Assembly: GCA_039932095.1 (NCBI GenBank)
Contig: JBDTQR010000001.1
Coordinates: forward strand, 1 to 64,000
DNA length: 64,000 nt
DNA from: Stagnihabitans sp039932095
GTDB lineage: Bacteria > Pseudomonadota > Alphaproteobacteria > Rhodobacterales > Rhodobacteraceae
Direction: 5' to 3'
In this document: piece by piece, positions 16,625-24,650 of the stretch
Numbering within the stretch: position 1 is the first letter of the stretch
How the letters are laid out: every line of letters starts with the position of its first letter
Position numbers and translations under genes: made by a program
The notes under the pieces: model-generated
Told to the model about the DNA's origin: nothing
The model's input: the letters and a program-made list of their open reading frames with translations, nothing else
The model's database searches: none

Positions 16625-17932
16625 CTAACGGGTACCAAGTGCCGCGCGCAGACGGCGGAAGCTGCCGGCGATGCCATCTTGCGGCGCATCCTCGGCGAGA
16701 AAGCCGTCAAGGCTGGGCCAGACCTTGATCGCCTGATCAATCTGCGGGTCCGAACCCTTGGCATAAAGCCCGGCCTGAATCATCAACTCGGCCCGGTCAT
16801 AGGCACCAAGCAGGCGGCGGGCCTTGGTGATTTCCAGATTTTCGGCCTCAGTCGCGGCGTCGGGCAAGCTGCGCGAGACCGAGCGGAGCAGGTCGATGGC
16901 TGGAAAGCGGCCACGTTCGGCAATCGCGCGGTCCATCACGACATGGCCGTCGAGGACACCGCGCAGGATGTCGGCAATCGTCTCCTCCATGTCCGACCCG
17001 GCGACCAGCACCGAAAACACGGCAGTGATGTCACCGGTCCCTTCGCTGCCCGGCCCGGCACGCTCGGCCCAGGCCATGATGGCGGGGGCAACGGAAGGGG
17101 GATAACCCCGCAGCGACGCCTCTTCGCCGCCCGCCAGTGCCACCTCGCGGTGCGCCTCGGCAAAGCGGGTGACCGAATCGGCCAGCAGCAGGACATGCAG
17201 GCCCTGATCGCGGAAGTGTTCGGCCACCGCCATTGCGGCCCAGGCGCAGCGGCGGCGGATCAGGGGGGACTGGTCAGAGGTGGCTGTGACGACGATGGCG
17301 CGTTTCATGCCCTCTGGCCCCAGCACCCGCTCGATGAATTCGCGCAGTTCCCGGCCGCGCTCGCCGATCAGGGCAATGACCACGACGTCGGAGGTGACGC
17401 CACGGGCGAATTTGCCCAGCAGCGTCGATTTGCCGACGCCGGAGCCGGCGAACAGGCCGATCCGCTGGCCACGCACCAGGGGAAGCAGCGTGTCGAACAC
17501 GGCGACCCCGGTTTCAAGCCGCGCGCCAAAGCGGCGGCGGGTGGCGGCGAGGGGGGCGGCGGCGAGCAGGGGTTGCACCTTGGCACCACGGTAGAGCGGA
17601 CGGCCATCCAGCGGCGCACCAAACGGGTCAATGACGCGGCCAATCCAGCTGTTGTCCGGCGCAAGGCCCGACTGACCACGCAGGCGAACGACGGCGCCAA
17701 TGGCGAGGCCTTCGGCAAGAGAATCCGTCAATACGGTGATGCTGTCGGTCCGCAGGGCCACCACTTCGCCGCCAAGTCGGTCACCGATCAGCACCCGATC
17801 GCCCAGCGCCGCCACACACTCCAACCCGGTGACGATGATCACGCCGCGCGCCACCTCGACCACCCGGCCAAGGCGGATGGTCTGGGTCACGGTAGAGATT
17901 TCAGCAACCAGAGCGTCAAAAACACCGGCCAT
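16625..17932 (-). CDS. fliI: Flagellar type III export ATPase FliI
   Basis: Hexameric ATPase of the export apparatus, 435 aa. It has an N-terminal beta barrel, Walker A GSGVGKST at about 163-170, IALIGERGRE, and the Walker B-containing LLLADSVTRFAEAHREVAL, followed by LRGYPPSV. It is transcribed alone leftward, divergent from flgB; its FliH and FliJ partners are encoded elsewhere in the cluster (33967 and 22466). Convergent with the DUF1217 gene. Confidence 0.97.
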   Translation of the reverse strand: MAGVFDALVAEISTVTQTIRLGRVVEVARGVIIVTGLECVAALGDRVLIGDRLGGEVVALRTDSITVLTDSLAEGLAIGAVVRLRGQSGLAPDNSWIGRVIDPFGAPLDGRPLYRGAKVQPLLAAAPLAATRRRFGARLETGVAVFDTLLPLVRGQRIGLFAGSGVGKSTLLGKFARGVTSDVVVIALIGERGRELREFIERVLGPEGMKRAIVVTATSDQSPLIRRRCAWAAMAVAEHFRDQGLHVLLLADSVTRFAEAHREVALAGGEEASLRGYPPSVAPAIMAWAERAGPGSEGTGDITAVFSVLVAGSDMEETIADILRGVLDGHVVMDRAIAERGRFPAIDLLRSVSRSLPDAATEAENLEITKARRLLGAYDRAELMIQAGLYAKGSDPQIDQAIKVWPSLDGFLAEDAPQDGIAGSFRRLRAALGTR

Positions 17933-17978
17933 GGGATTCTCCCTTTGTTCCTGCTTACCCTTTCTAAAGGAATCACCG

Positions 17979-17993
17979 TTAAGCCTTGGTGAA
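17979..17993. promoter_or_regulatory. CtrA-like motif between fliI and flgB
   Basis: TTAA-GCCTTGG-TGAA matches TTAA-N7-TTAA at 7 of 8 positions. It lies 47 bp upstream of fliI, a plausible promoter position, but only 22 bp from the flgB ATG. Confidence 0.45.
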
Positions 17994-18015
17994 GTAGGTC
18001 GAGGGAGAAGCCCCG

Positions 18016-18399
18016 ATGTTTGAAGACTTGGGTATCATCAGAATGGCAGAGGCTCTGGCGAGCCATGCCGGGGCACGTCTGGGACTGATCGCGCGTAATG
18101 TCGCGCAAGCCGACACGCCCGGATACAAGGCGATGGACCTGCCCGATTTCGCCACGACCTACCAGAACGCCGCGCCGGACGGGATGCGCGCGACGCGTCC
18201 GGGACATTTCACGACGGCGGGCGCGATGACGACGGCGGTGGCGCAGCCGACCGGAGGTGAGATGTCGCCCGATGGCAATACCGTCAGCATCGAACGCGAA
18301 ATGGTGAAATCGGTCGACGTTCGCCAGCAGCATGACATGGCGCTGGCGGTCTATCGCAACACTGCCGACATTATTCGCGCCAGCCTGGGGCGGCGCTGA
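18016..18399 (+). CDS. flgB: Flagellar basal-body proximal rod protein FlgB
   Basis: Proximal rod subunit, 127 aa. The RLGLIARNVAQADTPGYKAMD segment is the flagellar rod N-terminal signature, and the C-terminal helix contains DVRQQHDMALAVYRNTADIIRASLG. First gene of a nine-gene operon (flgB-flgC-fliE-fliQ-flgF-flgG-flgA-flgH-fliL-like) with mostly overlapping or near-contiguous genes. Confidence 0.95.
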   Translation: MFEDLGIIRMAEALASHAGARLGLIARNVAQADTPGYKAMDLPDFATTYQNAAPDGMRATRPGHFTTAGAMTTAVAQPTGGEMSPDGNTVSIEREMVKSVDVRQQHDMALAVYRNTADIIRASLGRR

Positions 18400-18779
18400 T
18401 GGCAGACCTGATCACATCGCTCAGCTATTCCGCCTCGGGGATGGAGGCGCAGGCCGCCCGGTTGCGCCATGTCTCCGAAAACATATCCAACGCGGACACC
18501 CCCGGCTATCACCGCAAGCTGATGGCGTTCCATGAAGATTTGGCCAGTGGTGAGGTCACGGCCGGTCCGGTCACGCTTGACAGAAGTCAGCTGGCCTCGG
18601 TCTTTGACCCCGGAAATCCGCTGTCCGATGCTACCGGCCACTATGATGGATCAAATGTCGATCTGGTGGTCGAGATCGCTGACGCGCGCGAAGCGCAGCG
18701 CAGCTATGAGGCGAACCTCAAAATCTTCGATCAGGCAAGGCAAATGACCCAAAGCCTGTTCGAACTGTTGCGGAGATAG
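18399..18779 (+). CDS. flgC: Flagellar basal-body rod protein FlgC
   Basis: Proximal rod subunit, 126 aa. It carries the rod motif HVSENISNADTPGYHRK near residues 25-40 and ends in the coiled-coil helix YEANLKIFDQARQMTQSLFELL. TGATG coupling to flgB. Confidence 0.95.
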   Translation: MADLITSLSYSASGMEAQAARLRHVSENISNADTPGYHRKLMAFHEDLASGEVTAGPVTLDRSQLASVFDPGNPLSDATGHYDGSNVDLVVEIADAREAQRSYEANLKIFDQARQMTQSLFELLRR

Positions 18780-18787
18780 GATCCAGA

Positions 18788-19078
18788 ATGGAGATCAATA
18801 CGACACTCGCCGCGCAGAATTATGCAAAGGCTCGCTCGGCCGCGGCCCCGAATCCGCAGCCGGGCGGCGCTGAACAGGGCTTTGCCCGGTTCGCCCAAAG
18901 CTTCGCCGACACTTTGGCGACGGGCGAGCAGACCGCAAAATTGGCCATGACCGGCGGCGCAGACCCGCATGCGTTGGTCCAGGCGTTGGCCAATTCGCAG
19001 CTGGCGGTCGAGACGGTGTCAACCGTGCGCGACAAAGTGGTGGAGGCCTATCAGGAAATTCTGAGGATGCCGGTATGA
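18788..19078 (+). CDS. fliE: Flagellar hook-basal body complex protein FliE
   Basis: MS ring-rod junction protein, 96 aa. It has the family helix with FARFAQSFADTL and the C-terminal segment LAVETVSTVRDKVVEAYQEILRMPV that is typical of FliE. It follows flgC by 8 bp and overlaps fliQ by 4 bp. Confidence 0.93.
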   Translation: MEINTTLAAQNYAKARSAAAPNPQPGGAEQGFARFAQSFADTLATGEQTAKLAMTGGADPHALVQALANSQLAVETVSTVRDKVVEAYQEILRMPV

Positions 19079-19341
19079 GCGATACAATTCTGTTTGACGT
19101 GCTGCGGCAGGGCCTGTGGATCGCTGTGCTGATCTCGATGCCGTTGTTGACGGTCGGCCTTGTGGTCGGGCTGGCGGTCGGGTTGTTTCAGGCGCTGACC
19201 TCGGTGCAGGAAAACACCCTGACCTTTGTGCCAAAGGTCGCCGCGATGATGGTGGTGTTCTGGGTATCGATGAGCTTCATGACCTCTACCCTGGTCAGTT
19301 TTTTCACCGGCACCATCGTGCCGATGATCGCAGGGAGTTGA
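19075..19341 (+). CDS. fliQ: Flagellar export gate protein FliQ
   Basis: Small inner-membrane protein (88 aa) of the FliP-FliQ-FliR export gate. It has two transmembrane helices and the family segment GLAVGLFQALTSVQENTLTFVPK. Unusually it sits in the rod operon, apart from fliP (34822) and fliR (23874), as in other alphaproteobacterial clusters. Confidence 0.95.
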   Translation: MSDTILFDVLRQGLWIAVLISMPLLTVGLVVGLAVGLFQALTSVQENTLTFVPKVAAMMVVFWVSMSFMTSTLVSFFTGTIVPMIAGS

Positions 19342-19344
19342 GCG

Positions 19345-20055
19345 ATGGATGCTTCCGGCTATGTGACCCTGTCACGGCAAAGCGGGCTGCTGAGCCAGAT
19401 GGACACCATCGCCAACAACATCGCCAATGCCTCGACCACCGGGTTCCGGCGCGAAGGGGTGGTGTTTTCGGAATATATCAAGCGGGCGGGCGACGCGCCG
19501 TCGCTGTCGATGGGCTTTGGCAACACGCGGGTCGTCGATCAGTTGCAAGGCGGACTGACCCAGACTGGCGGGGCGTTCGATCTGGCGATCGAGGGCGACG
19601 GCTTTTTCCTGATCGACACGCCGCAGGGCCAGCAACTGACCCGCTCGGGAGCGTTCACGCCCAGCCCGGATGGCACCCTGGTGACCGATGACGGTTATCA
19701 TGTGCTGGATGGCGGCGGTTCGGCGATTTTCGTGCCTGCGACGGCCAAAACCGTCTCTGTCGCACTGGATGGAACGGTTTCGGCGGATGGTGTGCCGCTG
19801 GCACAGGTCGGACTATGGCAACTAACGGATCCACTTAGCCTGAAACATGAGGCCGGGACTCGGTTCACCTCCAGCGGCGTCGAACCGGCAGCGGGCGCGC
19901 GGGTGATGCAGGGCTACCTTGAGGACAGCAATGTCGATCCGCTGCAAGAGGTTGCCAGCATGATTGCCGTGCAGCGCGCCTATGAATTGGGGCAGAGCTT
20001 TCTCGACCGCGAAGACGACCGCGCCCGCAATGTCATCCAGACCCTTGGCCGATAG
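19345..20055 (+). CDS. flgF: Flagellar basal-body rod protein FlgF
   Basis: Proximal rod protein, 236 aa. The N-terminal rod motif MDTIANNIANASTTGFRREG, the EGDGFFLI segment and the C-terminal YLEDSNVDPLQEVASMIAVQRAYE helix match FlgF. It follows fliQ by 3 bp and precedes flgG by 9 bp. Confidence 0.93.
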   Translation: MDASGYVTLSRQSGLLSQMDTIANNIANASTTGFRREGVVFSEYIKRAGDAPSLSMGFGNTRVVDQLQGGLTQTGGAFDLAIEGDGFFLIDTPQGQQLTRSGAFTPSPDGTLVTDDGYHVLDGGGSAIFVPATAKTVSVALDGTVSADGVPLAQVGLWQLTDPLSLKHEAGTRFTSSGVEPAAGARVMQGYLEDSNVDPLQEVASMIAVQRAYELGQSFLDREDDRARNVIQTLGR

Positions 20056-20064
20056 GACAGCAAA

Positions 20065-20850
20065 ATGAACGCCCTGCAGATCGCCGCGACGGGAATGAGC
20101 GCGCAACAGATGAAGGTCGATGTGGTGTCCAACAACCTCGCCAACATGTCGACCACCGGCTATAACGCCCGCCGCGCCGATTTTGCCGACCTGATGTATC
20201 AACAGGTGCAGCGGCCGGGGTCGATATCGTCGCAGGATGGCACCATGCTGCCGACGGGGGTGCAGCTGGGCCTTGGTGTAAGGCCATCGTCGGTGTCGGT
20301 GGTGCTGGCGCAGGGCACGCTGAGCCAGACCGGCGGCGATCTGGACCTGGCGATGGATGGCAAGGGCTATCTGGAGGTGACCCTGCCCTCTGGCGGCACT
20401 GCCTATACCAGGGATGGTGCGCTGAACCGGTCGTCGGATGGCCAGATCGTGACTTCGGATGGCTATCCGGTGGTGCCCGGCATCACCATTCCTCCGGATG
20501 CCAAAAGCATCTCGATCAACGCCAATGGCGAGGTCTACGCCTATTTCACCGATCAGGTGACCCCGACGCTGCTCGGCCAGTTCACCCTGGCCAGTTTCAC
20601 CAATGAAAAGGGGCTGGAGGCGACCGGGTCGAACCTGTTTCTGGAAAGCCCGGCCTCAGGTCCGGCGATTGTCGGCACCCCGGGGCTCGACGGGTTTGGC
20701 ATGCTGCGGCAGGGCTATCTGGAGGAAAGCTCGGTCGATTCGGTCAAGGAAGTGACCGAATTGATCAAGGCCCAGCGCGGCTATGAGCTTAACGCCAAGG
20801 TGATCACTGCGGTGGATGAGATGATGTCGACCACGACGCAGGTGAAGTGA
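20065..20850 (+). CDS. flgG: Flagellar distal rod protein FlgG
   Basis: Distal rod subunit, 261 aa, the canonical length. The N-terminus MNALQIAATGMSAQQMKVDV, VSNNLANMSTTGYNARRADF, GTLSQTGGDLDLAMDGKGYL, and the end ELIKAQRGYELNAKVI followed by DEMMSTTTQ are classical FlgG features. Confidence 0.97.
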   Translation: MNALQIAATGMSAQQMKVDVVSNNLANMSTTGYNARRADFADLMYQQVQRPGSISSQDGTMLPTGVQLGLGVRPSSVSVVLAQGTLSQTGGDLDLAMDGKGYLEVTLPSGGTAYTRDGALNRSSDGQIVTSDGYPVVPGITIPPDAKSISINANGEVYAYFTDQVTPTLLGQFTLASFTNEKGLEATGSNLFLESPASGPAIVGTPGLDGFGMLRQGYLEESSVDSVKEVTELIKAQRGYELNAKVITAVDEMMSTTTQVK

Positions 20851-21275
20851 TGCGGTTCTGGGCCCTGATCGCCTTGCTGCCGCTGCCGGTGCTGGCAGAC
20901 AGCATGGTGGCGACCCGGACGATTCGCGCCAGGACCGTGATCACCGCCGAGGATTTTTCGATGGTCGAGGCCGATATTCCCGGCGCTGTCACCGACCCCG
21001 GCACCGCCATCGGACAGGAAACGCGGGTGACGGTCTATGCCGGGCGACCGGTGATGGCGACCGAACTTGGGGCGGCTGCGTTGGTCGAACGCAACCAGAC
21101 GGTGTCGCTGATTTTCCGGTCGGCCGGGTTGTCGATCCTGACGGATGGACGTGCGCTGGACCGCGGCGGTGCGGGTGATGTGATCAAAGTGATGAACCTG
21201 TCGTCGCGTGCGACGGTAACCGGAACAATTGGCGCGGATGGTTCGGTGTCCGTCGGTGCGGGCGACAAAGGATGA
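20850..21275 (+). CDS. flgA: Flagellar P-ring assembly chaperone FlgA
   Basis: Periplasmic chaperone for FlgI polymerisation; 141 aa from the ATG at 20850, which overlaps the flgG stop by one base (a GTG one codon earlier is possible). It has a short signal peptide (FWALIALLPLPVLA) and a SAF-like domain (ATRTIRARTVITAEDFSMVEADIPG, AGRPVMATEL). It is shorter than enterobacterial FlgA (about 219 aa), as common in alphaproteobacteria. Confidence 0.9.
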   Translation: MRFWALIALLPLPVLADSMVATRTIRARTVITAEDFSMVEADIPGAVTDPGTAIGQETRVTVYAGRPVMATELGAAALVERNQTVSLIFRSAGLSILTDGRALDRGGAGDVIKVMNLSSRATVTGTIGADGSVSVGAGDKG

Positions 21276-22000
21276 CGAAGATGCGATTTGCCTTTCTGCT
21301 GTGTCTGGCCCTGGCCGCCTGCGGTGATCTGAACCGCGTCGGGCGGGCACCAGAGTTTTCGCCGATGCAGAACAGTTCCGAACACGATTCGATGTATTCA
21401 CGGTTGCCGGTGTCAGTCGATCCGCCGCGCAGTGCCGCAGACCACTCATCGCTGTGGACGGCACAACGCTCCTCTTTGCTGGGCGATCACCGGGCCGGCA
21501 AGCGCGGCGACATTCTGACGGTTGTGGTTGAGATCAACGATCAGGCGCAGTTTTCCGATACCACCGGTCGGACCCGCAGCGGATCTGAGGCTATGGGCAT
21601 GCCGTCGATGTTCGGCATTCCGCAGCGGCTGAATGCCGGTTTTCCGGACGGGGCGACGTCGGCCAGTCTGGTGTCGACCAATTCCAATTCGACCTTCAAT
21701 GGCAATGGCTCCACTGCACGCAATGAGAAGGTGACGTTGCGGCTGGCGGTGACGGTGGTGGAAGAGCTGCCGAATGGCGTGCTCAGGGTCGAAGGCCAGC
21801 AGGAGGTCCGGGTCAACAACGAACTGCGCGAATTGCGGATAAGCGGCTATGTCCGGCCCGACGATGTCTCGCGACAGAACGAAGTCACCTATGACAAGAT
21901 CGCCGAGGCACAGATTTCCTATGGCGGGCGCGGCCTGCTGACCGATGCCCAACAACCGCGTTATGGCCAGCAGCTGGTCGACCAGCTGATGCCGTTCTAG
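21272..22000 (+). CDS. flgH: Flagellar L-ring lipoprotein FlgH
   Basis: Outer-membrane L-ring subunit, 242 aa with a type II signal ending in lipobox LAAC (Cys17). GDILTVVVEINDQAQ, ITAxVxEELPNGVLRVEGQQEV and ISGYVRPDDVSRQNEV are FlgH signatures. ATGA overlap with flgA. Confidence 0.96.
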   Translation: MTKMRFAFLLCLALAACGDLNRVGRAPEFSPMQNSSEHDSMYSRLPVSVDPPRSAADHSSLWTAQRSSLLGDHRAGKRGDILTVVVEINDQAQFSDTTGRTRSGSEAMGMPSMFGIPQRLNAGFPDGATSASLVSTNSNSTFNGNGSTARNEKVTLRLAVTVVEELPNGVLRVEGQQEVRVNNELRELRISGYVRPDDVSRQNEVTYDKIAEAQISYGGRGLLTDAQQPRYGQQLVDQLMPF

Positions 22001-22003
22001 GCC

Positions 22004-22459
22004 ATGAAGAAATTCCTCCTCCCCGTCCTGCTCGCCATGCTGGGTCTCGGCATCGGGATCGGCGCGGGCAAATTCCTGCAGCCGGCTCCGGTCGAACATG
22101 AGGTGGTGGAGGCGGTGCCGATAGATCCCGCCCTGACCCCCGAATATGTCAAGCTGGCCAACCAGTTCGTCGTGCCGGTGATGCAGAAAGGTAAGGTCAG
22201 CGCGATGGTGATCTTGTCGCTGAGCCTTGAGGTCAAGCCGGGCACCACGCAAGAGGTTTACAATATCGAACCGAAATTGCGGGACAGCTTTCTGCAGGTG
22301 ATGTTCGACCATGCCAATTCCGGCGGGTTTTCCGGCTCCTACACCGACGGGGCGAACCTGCTCATGCTGCGCAAGGCGCTGCTGGAGGCGGCCCGGGTGG
22401 TGATGCAGGATAGCGTCAGTGACGTCTTGATCACCGATATCGTGCGGCAGGACAGTTGA
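22004..22459 (+). CDS. FliL-like flagellar basal-body protein (second copy)
   Basis: Single-pass inner-membrane protein of 151 aa: N-terminal anchor (FLLPVLLAMLGLGIGIGAG), then a periplasmic domain with FVVPVMQKGKVSAMVILSLSLEV and KPGTTQEVYNIEPKLRDSFLQVMFDHA, which resembles the FliL stomatin-like domain. It ends the flgB operon. A canonical fliL occurs at 31762-32244, so this is a divergent paralogue. Convergent with the FliJ-like gene, 6 bp away. Confidence 0.7.
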   Translation: MKKFLLPVLLAMLGLGIGIGAGKFLQPAPVEHEVVEAVPIDPALTPEYVKLANQFVVPVMQKGKVSAMVILSLSLEVKPGTTQEVYNIEPKLRDSFLQVMFDHANSGGFSGSYTDGANLLMLRKALLEAARVVMQDSVSDVLITDIVRQDS

Positions 22460-22465
22460 TATCGG

Positions 22466-22798
22466 TCAACCTCGCCGCAGCGGCAATTTCCCGATGACCT
22501 GATTGCGTCCGAAGGCCTGGGCGGCGTCTTGCCGCGCCTCCACCCAAATGGCGGTCTGGCGCGCAAGGTCAAGATTGATCGCCGAGCGGCGCTGATCTGC
22601 CCAGTTCTGATAGCGCAAAGTCACCTCTCCGGCAATGACAGGGTCTAAATCCGTCGGCGGCAGCGGACGGTTCAGGATGGCAAGATGGTCAAGGCTGACC
22701 TGCCGCGCATGGGCGGCTTTTTCAAGCGCGAGCAGGCCGATGTCCAGCTTCAGCTGGCTGACCCGCCGCAGTTGCGCCAGTTTCTCCCGCTCACTCAT
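22466..22798 (-). CDS. FliJ-like small coiled-coil flagellar protein (probable)
   Basis: Helical protein of 110 aa starting at ATG 22798, whose ATG overlaps the flhB stop. It is rich in Leu, Ala, Arg and Gln with heptad-like runs (EKLAQLRRVSQLKLDIGLLALEKAA, YQNWADQRRSAINLDLARQTA). Its size, coiled-coil nature and operon position suggest a FliJ-type export chaperone, which is otherwise missing here, but sequence similarity to FliJ is weak. Hypothetical flagellar protein is the safe label. Confidence 0.55.
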   Translation of the reverse strand: MSEREKLAQLRRVSQLKLDIGLLALEKAAHARQVSLDHLAILNRPLPPTDLDPVIAGEVTLRYQNWADQRRSAINLDLARQTAIWVEARQDAAQAFGRNQVIGKLPLRRG

Positions 22799-23877
22799 CG
22801 CCGTGACTTCGCCTTCTTGCACATCGCCTCGGAGAACCGGATGGCGGCGGCGACGGCCTTGAAATGCTCGGGCCTGATCGGTGAGCCGACCTCTACGGTG
22901 GCAAAGATCGCGCGGGCGGTCGGCGGGTCGCGGTGGATTGGAACGCCAATCTCCGCCGCCTTTTCGCGAATCCGCGCCGCCACGTCGTCAACCCCCTTGG
23001 CCAGACAAAGGGGCGCGGTCCGGTCGCCACGCTTCCATTTCAGTGCTACGGCATAATGGGTCGGGTTGACCAGGATGACATCGGCCTTGGCGACATCGCT
23101 CAGCATCTGGCTCATCGCGATTTCGCGCCCCCTTTGGCGGCGGTGGCCTTTCATGTGGGGATCGCCGTCGGACTCCTTATGCTCATCGATCATCTCTTGC
23201 CGCGACATCCGGTTGCGGCGGCGGTGCTGCAGATATTGCCAGCCATAGTCGAAGCCGCCGAAAATCAGCAGGGACAGAAACGCCAGCAGGACGAATTGCA
23301 ACAGGATGCGGAACATCAGCAGCATCGACTGGCCGGGTGACACTTGCAGGCTGAGCAGCACCTCATTGGCGTGCCGGGAAACCAGAATGGCCCCAAGCAG
23401 GCAGGTGACGCAGAGTTTGAGGAAGCTTTTGCCGAACGCAAACAGCCCGTCGCGGCCGAACTTCTGGCCAAAGCTTTTGACCGGTGAAATGCGCGACAGT
23501 TTTGGTGCCAACTTCTCGGGCGAGAAGATCAGACTGCGCTGGCTGATCGCGGCAAGCAGGGCCGCGATCATCGGCAGCAGCAGCATCGGCAGGAATGGCA
23601 GGGCGAAAGACGCCAGCACCCCGGCCATCGGGGCGCGCGATGATTGCAGGGTCAGAGGGGCCAGACGTTCGGACTGGCCGATCAGAACCATCGCGGCTGA
23701 CCCTGCCTGACGGATCGCAGCATCACCGGCGAGCAGGAAGGCCAGCGCGAAGCCGGCATAGACCGCAGCCGAGACCAGATCTGCCGACCGCGGCACGTCA
23801 CCGCGTTTGCGCGCCTCATCCAGACGACGTTGCGACGGTTCGTGTTCGCGTTCGGTGTCGTCGTCGGGCGCGCTCAT
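22795..23877 (-). CDS. flhB: Flagellar export switch protein FlhB
   Basis: Export-gate protein that controls substrate specificity by autocleavage, 360 aa. Four N-terminal membrane helices are followed by a cytoplasmic domain with the cleavage motif NPTH (VNPTHYAVALKWKRG). EHEPSQRRLDEARKRGDVPRS and MSRQEMIDEHKESDGDP are family signatures. Overlaps fliR by 4 bp. Confidence 0.97.
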   Translation of the reverse strand: MSAPDDDTEREHEPSQRRLDEARKRGDVPRSADLVSAAVYAGFALAFLLAGDAAIRQAGSAAMVLIGQSERLAPLTLQSSRAPMAGVLASFALPFLPMLLLPMIAALLAAISQRSLIFSPEKLAPKLSRISPVKSFGQKFGRDGLFAFGKSFLKLCVTCLLGAILVSRHANEVLLSLQVSPGQSMLLMFRILLQFVLLAFLSLLIFGGFDYGWQYLQHRRRNRMSRQEMIDEHKESDGDPHMKGHRRQRGREIAMSQMLSDVAKADVILVNPTHYAVALKWKRGDRTAPLCLAKGVDDVAARIREKAAEIGVPIHRDPPTARAIFATVEVGSPIRPEHFKAVAAAIRFSEAMCKKAKSRR

Positions 23878-24650
23878 GGGTCACCCCGGTAGGGTGAGGC
23901 CAAGAAGCTGTCAAAACTGCCGAGCCAGACGCCGAGCATCAGGGGGACGGTCACGGCCATGAGGATCAGGCACCCGGCGGTCAGGGCGGGCGCGCCGACC
24001 AGCGATACGGCCAGTTGCGGCATCGCCTTGTTGATGACGCCGAGCGCAACGTTGTAAACCACGGACCCAATGACGAAAGGCGCGGCAAGGGCAAAGGCGA
24101 GGGCGAAGGCATGGACCACCTGCAGCACGCCCCAGTCGGCCAAGTCGGCGGTGGCGGGCAAGCGGCCGGCGGGCAGGACGCGGTAGGACAGGATCAGCAG
24201 GCTGGCGGCCTTGACATGGAGCCCGGCCATCACGGCGAGCGCCAGGCTGGCCATCGTCAGCAGGTTGCCGATGGCGGGCTGCGGCTCGGGTGTGGCGCCG
24301 CCGAACAGTTGCGCGAGGGACGAAACCTGCGCGATGATCGCGCCGGCAATCTGCAGGGCAAAGATGAACAGTCTGAGGCCCATGCCGAGCGCCAGACCGA
24401 CCAGCACCTCGATTGCGGCGGGCTGGATCAGTCCGGCGGTGGCACCAACTTCAGGGGCGACGGCCGGGGCGACAACGGCGGTGAAAGCGAGTGCCAACAC
24501 CAGCCGCACCCTTTCCGGGACGACCTGATCGCCAAAAGCCGGCATCAGCGCCATCGCCGCGCCCACCCGCAGGAAGACCAGAACCAGGGTTCGGAACCAG
24601 GTTTGCCCAAGGCCGGTCAGCGCCTGCAACTGGCCCAGCAGATCGATCAT
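23874..24650 (-). CDS. fliR: Flagellar export gate protein FliR
   Basis: Polytopic export-gate component, 258 aa. It shows FxRVGAAMALMPAFGDQVVPERVRLVLALAFT, multiple transmembrane helices, and the GVINKAMPQLAVSLVGAPALTAGCLIL segment. 4-bp overlaps with flhA upstream and flhB downstream. Confidence 0.95.
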   Translation of the reverse strand: MIDLLGQLQALTGLGQTWFRTLVLVFLRVGAAMALMPAFGDQVVPERVRLVLALAFTAVVAPAVAPEVGATAGLIQPAAIEVLVGLALGMGLRLFIFALQIAGAIIAQVSSLAQLFGGATPEPQPAIGNLLTMASLALAVMAGLHVKAASLLILSYRVLPAGRLPATADLADWGVLQVVHAFALAFALAAPFVIGSVVYNVALGVINKAMPQLAVSLVGAPALTAGCLILMAVTVPLMLGVWLGSFDSFLASPYRGDP

